Source of the DNA: Acholeplasmataceae bacterium
Lineage (GTDB): Bacteria; Bacillota_I; Bacilli_A; Acholeplasmatales; Acholeplasmataceae
DNA: 8,733 nt
Assembly (NCBI GenBank): GCA_030656435.1
Contig: JAUSOA010000162.1
Location: 1-8,733, forward strand
Direction: 5' to 3'
Shown here: piece after piece, positions 6,635 to 8,733 of the stretch
Numbering within the stretch: the stretch's first letter is position 1
Layout: each line of letters begins with the position of its first letter
The notes under the pieces: generated by a model
Databases searched by the model: none
Told to the model about the DNA's origin: nothing
What the model saw: the letters and a program-made list of their open reading frames with translations, nothing else
Program-made: the position numbers and the translations under genes

Positions 6635-7732
6635 TTATGCGTTTTCGATGATTGCTACAATTGGAATGAGTAGGAATGCTAACCAGGAAATATAAAAGAG
6701 ACCAAAGAAATATCCTAATGAGAAGAATAGAATCACTGCGATAAATGGGATTAACGCTGTAAATCTAACCTTATCGAATGTAATGATCGCAACCATTGGA
6801 ATGAATAAGAATACTTGCCATGCATATGCCCAACCATTGAGTGCAATTCCTAGTGCTAAGAAAATTGAAATCGATATAAAGACAACCGAAACCATCATCA
6901 ATGCTTTTTGTCGATAATGACCTTCGAGCTGGTTATCCCACAAAATATGAATATCACCAAAGATAATTCCGACAATCAATGGAAGTGCGAATCCTAATGC
7001 ACCATAGTTCCAATATCCATAGGTATATCCCATGTATAAATAGAATAGAATAGCTGCGATAAAGGATGCTTCATATAACAAGACCTTCCATAGCTTTTCA
7101 TTTAAAAGTATGCCAAGCATTGGAATGCTTAAGAAGACTAACCATCCTGGATTCCATAAATTATAATAGGTTCCAAGAAGAATAAAAACAATAACTGAAA
7201 CAAATGGGGCAATTGCTACAAAGACATCTTTGAGTCTTGTATGAAGTAGTATTGATACCATCGGAATTAATAAGAAGATAAGCCACCCTGGATGCCATAA
7301 ATCAAATCCCCAACCTAAAATCAAATAAGCAATAACAGAGACAAATGGTGATAGTGCTATAATTCCATCTTTAAGTCTTGTATGCAATATAATCGATGTT
7401 ACAGGAATCATTAAGAATACCATCCAACCTAGATGCCATAAATCATAATATAGCCCCATAACGAAGAAGATGATTAAGCTGACGAAAGGAGTCAGTGCAA
7501 TAATCTTATTTCTAATACTTTTTTCTTTTTTAAGTTTGAGTGTATCGATAAGCTCATATGCAGCACTTTTTGGATCACCCAAAATGTTCCATACCTCATC
7601 ATCTGTTTTTCCTGTGCTTAGTGCGTCATCGTATAATTGATCATAATCATTAACGATCTCATTAATTTCTGCTTTACTCGCTTGAAACTCCTCAAGCTGA
7701 GTTCTTAAACTGTTTAAATATTTAGCCTTCAT
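6635..7732 (-). CDS. HAAS-domain (DUF1700-like) membrane protein with six tandem two-helix repeats
   Basis: A 365-residue protein. Residues 1-75 form a soluble helical HAAS-type domain (acidic, ending ILGDPKSAAYELIDTL), typical of proteins encoded next to PadR regulators. The rest is about twelve membrane helices arranged as six copies of a two-helix unit with the pattern PFVSVI...LG...LW.PGW..FL.IPM..IL. The phenylalanines at 83, 130, 177 and 224 are exactly 47 residues apart; units five and six (about 278-324 and 325-363) are more diverged. The ATG at 7732 lies 11 bases inside the end of padR, preceded by AGGAGG inside that gene, so the two are coupled. In related pairs the PadR protein controls expression of the HAAS protein, often for envelope functions. 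The biochemical activity of this protein is unknown. Confidence 0.82.
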   Translation of the reverse strand: MKAKYLNSLRTQLEEFQASKAEINEIVNDYDQLYDDALSTGKTDDEVWNILGDPKSAAYELIDTLKLKKEKSIRNKIIALTPFVSLIIFFVMGLYYDLWHLGWMVFLMIPVTSIILHTRLKDGIIALSPFVSVIAYLILGWGFDLWHPGWLIFLLIPMVSILLHTRLKDVFVAIAPFVSVIVFILLGTYYNLWNPGWLVFLSIPMLGILLNEKLWKVLLYEASFIAAILFYLYMGYTYGYWNYGALGFALPLIVGIIFGDIHILWDNQLEGHYRQKALMMVSVVFISISIFLALGIALNGWAYAWQVFLFIPMVAIITFDKVRFTALIPFIAVILFFSLGYFFGLFYISWLAFLLIPIVAIIENA

Positions 7733-8045
7733 TTTCCATACCTCCTAATAATTTGAACACACCTGTTAAGAATGTTCTCCATTCACTTTCATATTCAGTG
7801 AGCTTTTCAACACCACTGTTTGTAATTTTGTAATATTTTCTAGGCGCACCGATATTTGTATTTTCAATATAGGTATCGAATAACCCTTGTCCGGTTAATC
7901 TTCTCAATATCGGATACACTGTGTTCTCATTTACATCAATTTCTGCAGATAATTTTTCAATGACTTCAAATCCATACATGTCACGATCCTTAATGATGCT
8001 TAAGATACACATTTCTAGAATACCTTTTTTGAATTGAGTATTCAT
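7722..8045 (-). CDS. PadR-family transcriptional regulator
   Basis: A 107-residue winged-helix DNA-binding protein of the short PadR subfamily. The N-terminal part FKKGILEMCILSII...DMYGFEVIEKLS, the recognition-helix region NENTVYPILRRLTGQGLF (about 39-56) and the wing GAPRKYYKIT are all typical. A short C-terminal dimerisation helix (EKLTEYESEWRTFLTGVFKLL) follows. The ATG at 8045 has AGGAGG about 5 bases upstream. The gene leads a two-gene operon with the HAAS membrane protein. Two GTG-n-CAC type palindromes flank its promoter, so negative autoregulation is likely. PadR proteins commonly respond to small hydrophobic molecules or envelope stress; the ligand here is unknown. Confidence 0.92.
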   Translation of the reverse strand: MNTQFKKGILEMCILSIIKDRDMYGFEVIEKLSAEIDVNENTVYPILRRLTGQGLFDTYIENTNIGAPRKYYKITNSGVEKLTEYESEWRTFLTGVFKLLGGMENEG

Positions 8046-8060
8046 ATTTGCCTCCTTACT

Positions 8061-8073
8061 GTGTGTTGCACAC
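8061..8073. promoter_or_regulatory. Probable PadR operator, promoter-proximal
   Basis: GTGTGTTGCACAC is an inverted repeat with 5-bp arms around TTG. It lies just after the -10 of the padR promoter, over the expected transcription start (near 8071). It shares the leading TTACTGTG with the second site. Assignment to PadR is inference from position and shape. Confidence 0.55.
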
Positions 8074-8077
8074 TACT

Positions 8078-8106
8078 ATAATAACACCTTACTGTGCAAA
8101 ACACAA
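8078..8106 (-). promoter_or_regulatory. Promoter of the padR-HAAS operon
   Basis: On the minus strand, TTGTGT (8106-8101) and TATTAT (8083-8078) are separated by exactly 17 bases, giving a -35/-10 pair. Transcription would start near 8071, about 25 bases before the ATG. The -35 lies inside one palindrome and the start lies in the other. Confidence 0.6.
8093..8105. promoter_or_regulatory. Probable PadR operator, promoter-distal
   Basis: TGTGCAAAACACA is an inverted repeat (TGTG/CACA arms) preceded by TTAC as in the first site. Its centre is 32 bp from the centre of the other palindrome, about three helical turns, and it covers the -35 of the padR promoter. Confidence 0.5.
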
Positions 8107-8152
8107 TACCCAAAAATAAGAAAAATTATTTTTTTTATTATGGAAGACATAT

Positions 8153-8180
8153 CTTGTCTTTTCAATGCGAATATGATACT
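8153..8180 (+). promoter_or_regulatory. Candidate promoter of the leader peptide and DAHP synthase transcript
   Basis: TTGTCT (8153-8158) and GATACT (8175-8180) are 16 bases apart; overlapping alternatives for the -10 are TATGAT (8172-8177) and TACTAT (8177-8182). Any of these would start transcription between about 8184 and 8190, just before the leader peptide's ribosome binding site. The exact hexamers are uncertain. Confidence 0.4.
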
Positions 8181-8209
8181 ATGATTTCAAACAAAGATAG
8201 GTGATATTG

Positions 8210-8254
8210 ATGTTAAATGTTAAATTGGTTAGTTATTATTACGCATATCGTTGA
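8210..8254 (+). CDS. Tyrosine-rich leader peptide of the DAHP synthase attenuator
   Basis: A 14-codon frame, MLNVKLVSYYYAYR, with a well-placed ribosome binding site AGGTGAT (8199-8205), 4 bases before the ATG, and a TGA stop. Four of the five codons from 8234 to 8248 encode tyrosine (TAT TAT TAC GCA TAT). The peptide lies between a candidate promoter and a terminator in front of a gene for the first step of aromatic amino acid synthesis. Its job would be to let ribosomes sense charged tRNA-Tyr: scarcity stalls them on the Tyr run, sufficiency lets them reach the stop. Composition, site, position and downstream gene all agree. The peptide itself is not expected to have any other function. Confidence 0.82.
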   Translation: MLNVKLVSYYYAYR

Positions 8255-8259
8255 AAATG

Positions 8260-8335
8260 AGGATTGCTAGGGCATTCCTTTTTGAGTAATCAAGGAACAG
8301 CCAAACCATGACAAACGTTCATCCTTGGGGTTCCT
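8260..8335 (+). promoter_or_regulatory. Alternative RNA hairpins of a tyrosine transcription attenuator
   Basis: Between leader stop and terminator there are competing pairings. A:B is AGGATTGC (8260-8267) with GCATTCCT (8272-8279), loop TAGG, one mismatch. B:C is TTCC (8275-8278) with GGAA (8294-8297), closing a TTGA-GTAA-TCAA hairpin (8282-8293). C:D is AGGAAC (8293-8298) with GTTCCT (8330-8335), plus CCAA (8301-8304) with TTGG (8325-8328). C:D uses the 5' arm of the terminator, so it is an antiterminator. A begins 11 bases after the last Tyr codon. A ribosome stalled on Tyr would leave A free (A:B, C:D, read-through), whereas one at the stop codon would cover A (B:C, terminator). The pairings are seen; the mechanism is inferred. 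Confidence 0.65.
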
Positions 8336-8348
8336 CAGGGATTTTTTT
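8321..8348 (+). terminator. Rho-independent terminator of the aroF attenuator
   Basis: ATCCTTGGG (8321-8329) pairs with CTCAGGGAT (8334-8342) through nine pairs, two of them G-U, around a GTTC loop, and runs straight into seven T residues (8342-8348). It lies upstream of, not after, a gene on the same strand, which marks it as a regulatory terminator. Its 5' arm overlaps the antiterminator pairing. Confidence 0.85.
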
Positions 8349-8375
8349 ATTTTAAAATCAAAGGAGAGAATAAAA

Positions 8376-8733
8376 ATGATTGTTCAGATGAAAAAGGGTT
8401 CCACCAAAAGAGAATTCGAAAAGATAGTTGAGTTTTTAAAATCTAAAAAGCTAGATATTATGGATGCAAGCTCGGATGAAATCCGTGTCTTTGGTATTAT
8501 TGGTGATACAACATCCATTGATCCAAGTGATTTATATGCATTTGACGGTGTAAAGGAAGTCACTAGAGTTTCAACACCCTTCAAGAAGGCAAGTCGTAGC
8601 TTTAAGAAAAAGGATACCATTATAAAAATTGGTGATGATATTGAAATTGGTGGAGACCAATTCGTGATGATGGCTGGACCTTGTTCTGTTGAATCTGAAG
8701 AACAATTAAGAATTATCGCGAAGGCAGTCAAAA
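8376..8733 (+). CDS. aroF: 3-deoxy-7-phosphoheptulonate (DAHP) synthase, N-terminal part (3' truncated by window)
   Basis: The first 119 codons of the enzyme that condenses phosphoenolpyruvate and erythrose 4-phosphate, the entry to the shikimate pathway for Tyr, Phe and Trp. Residues 1 to about 70 form a ferredoxin-like N-terminal domain, as in the Thermotoga-type enzyme, where this domain mediates feedback inhibition by aromatic amino acids. The barrel then begins with the family signature FVMMAGPCSVES (about 95-106). AAGGAG (8361-8366) lies 9 bases before the ATG at 8376. The gene sits behind a tyrosine-codon leader peptide and terminator, so transcription and enzyme activity may both respond to tyrosine. 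The symbol follows common Bacillota usage; it belongs to the AroA(G)/FLD-type subfamily rather than the E. coli AroF type. Confidence 0.92.
   Translation, partial: MIVQMKKGSTKREFEKIVEFLKSKKLDIMDASSDEIRVFGIIGDTTSIDPSDLYAFDGVKEVTRVSTPFKKASRSFKKKDTIIKIGDDIEIGGDQFVMMAGPCSVESEEQLRIIAKAVK

Noticed and set aside
8255..8375. T-box or other riboswitch upstream of aroF
   Set aside because: No T-box bulge or specifier stem is visible and the leader is too short; a tyrosine-coding ORF plus competing hairpins explains it better.
8384..8731. A 115-codon open frame on the minus strand opposite aroF
   Set aside because: The plus strand here encodes a clear DAHP synthase with ribosome binding site and AGPCSVES signature; the minus frame has no site, no recognisable family and is a shadow.
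1..8733. CRISPR arrays, insertion sequences, tRNA or rRNA genes, att sites
   Set aside because: No direct-repeat array with spacers, transposase frame, cloverleaf or rRNA-like stretch was seen; the only tandem repeat is coding and belongs to the HAAS membrane protein.

Overview
The window comes from an AT-rich, low-GC bacterium that uses the standard genetic code: several genes end in TGA and none reads through it. Shine-Dalgarno sites are strong (GGAGG type), TTG starts are used, and Rho-independent terminators and a PadR/HAAS-domain pair are present. This suits Bacillota or the acholeplasma/izemoplasma-like branch of Mycoplasmatota. The genus cannot be fixed from the sequence.

Layout. Positions 1-1261 (+) hold the end of an unidentified gene and a cytoplasmic GH88/GH105-type unsaturated glycuronyl hydrolase, translationally coupled and probably part of a pectin/rhamnogalacturonan-type sugar operon. 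A bidirectional terminator (1245-1270) separates it from a six-gene minus-strand operon (6482 down to 1276). Its order is: multi-span membrane protein, TerY-like vWA protein, PP2C phosphatase, large kinase-pseudokinase with two zinc ribbons and a membrane anchor, then two tiny two-span membrane proteins. The vWA/PP2C/kinase core is the TerY-P phosphorylation triad, linked in the literature to stress response and phage defence. The membrane partners and the duplicated, degenerate kinase half make this copy look like a membrane-bound variant.

Next, a PadR repressor and a 12-span HAAS (DUF1700) membrane protein form an overlapping operon (8045 down to 6635) with two palindromic operators around the promoter.

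The right end (+) carries a DAHP synthase gene (first enzyme of aromatic amino acid synthesis, truncated by the window). It is preceded by a 14-codon leader peptide ending in Tyr-Tyr-Tyr-Ala-Tyr-Arg and by mutually exclusive hairpins that end in a classic terminator. This has the form of a ribosome-mediated tyrosine attenuator, which is unexpected in a low-GC Gram-positive-type genome, where T-boxes usually do this job.

The two most interesting items are the tyrosine attenuator (8210-8348) and the membrane-associated TerY-P-like operon (1276-6482).
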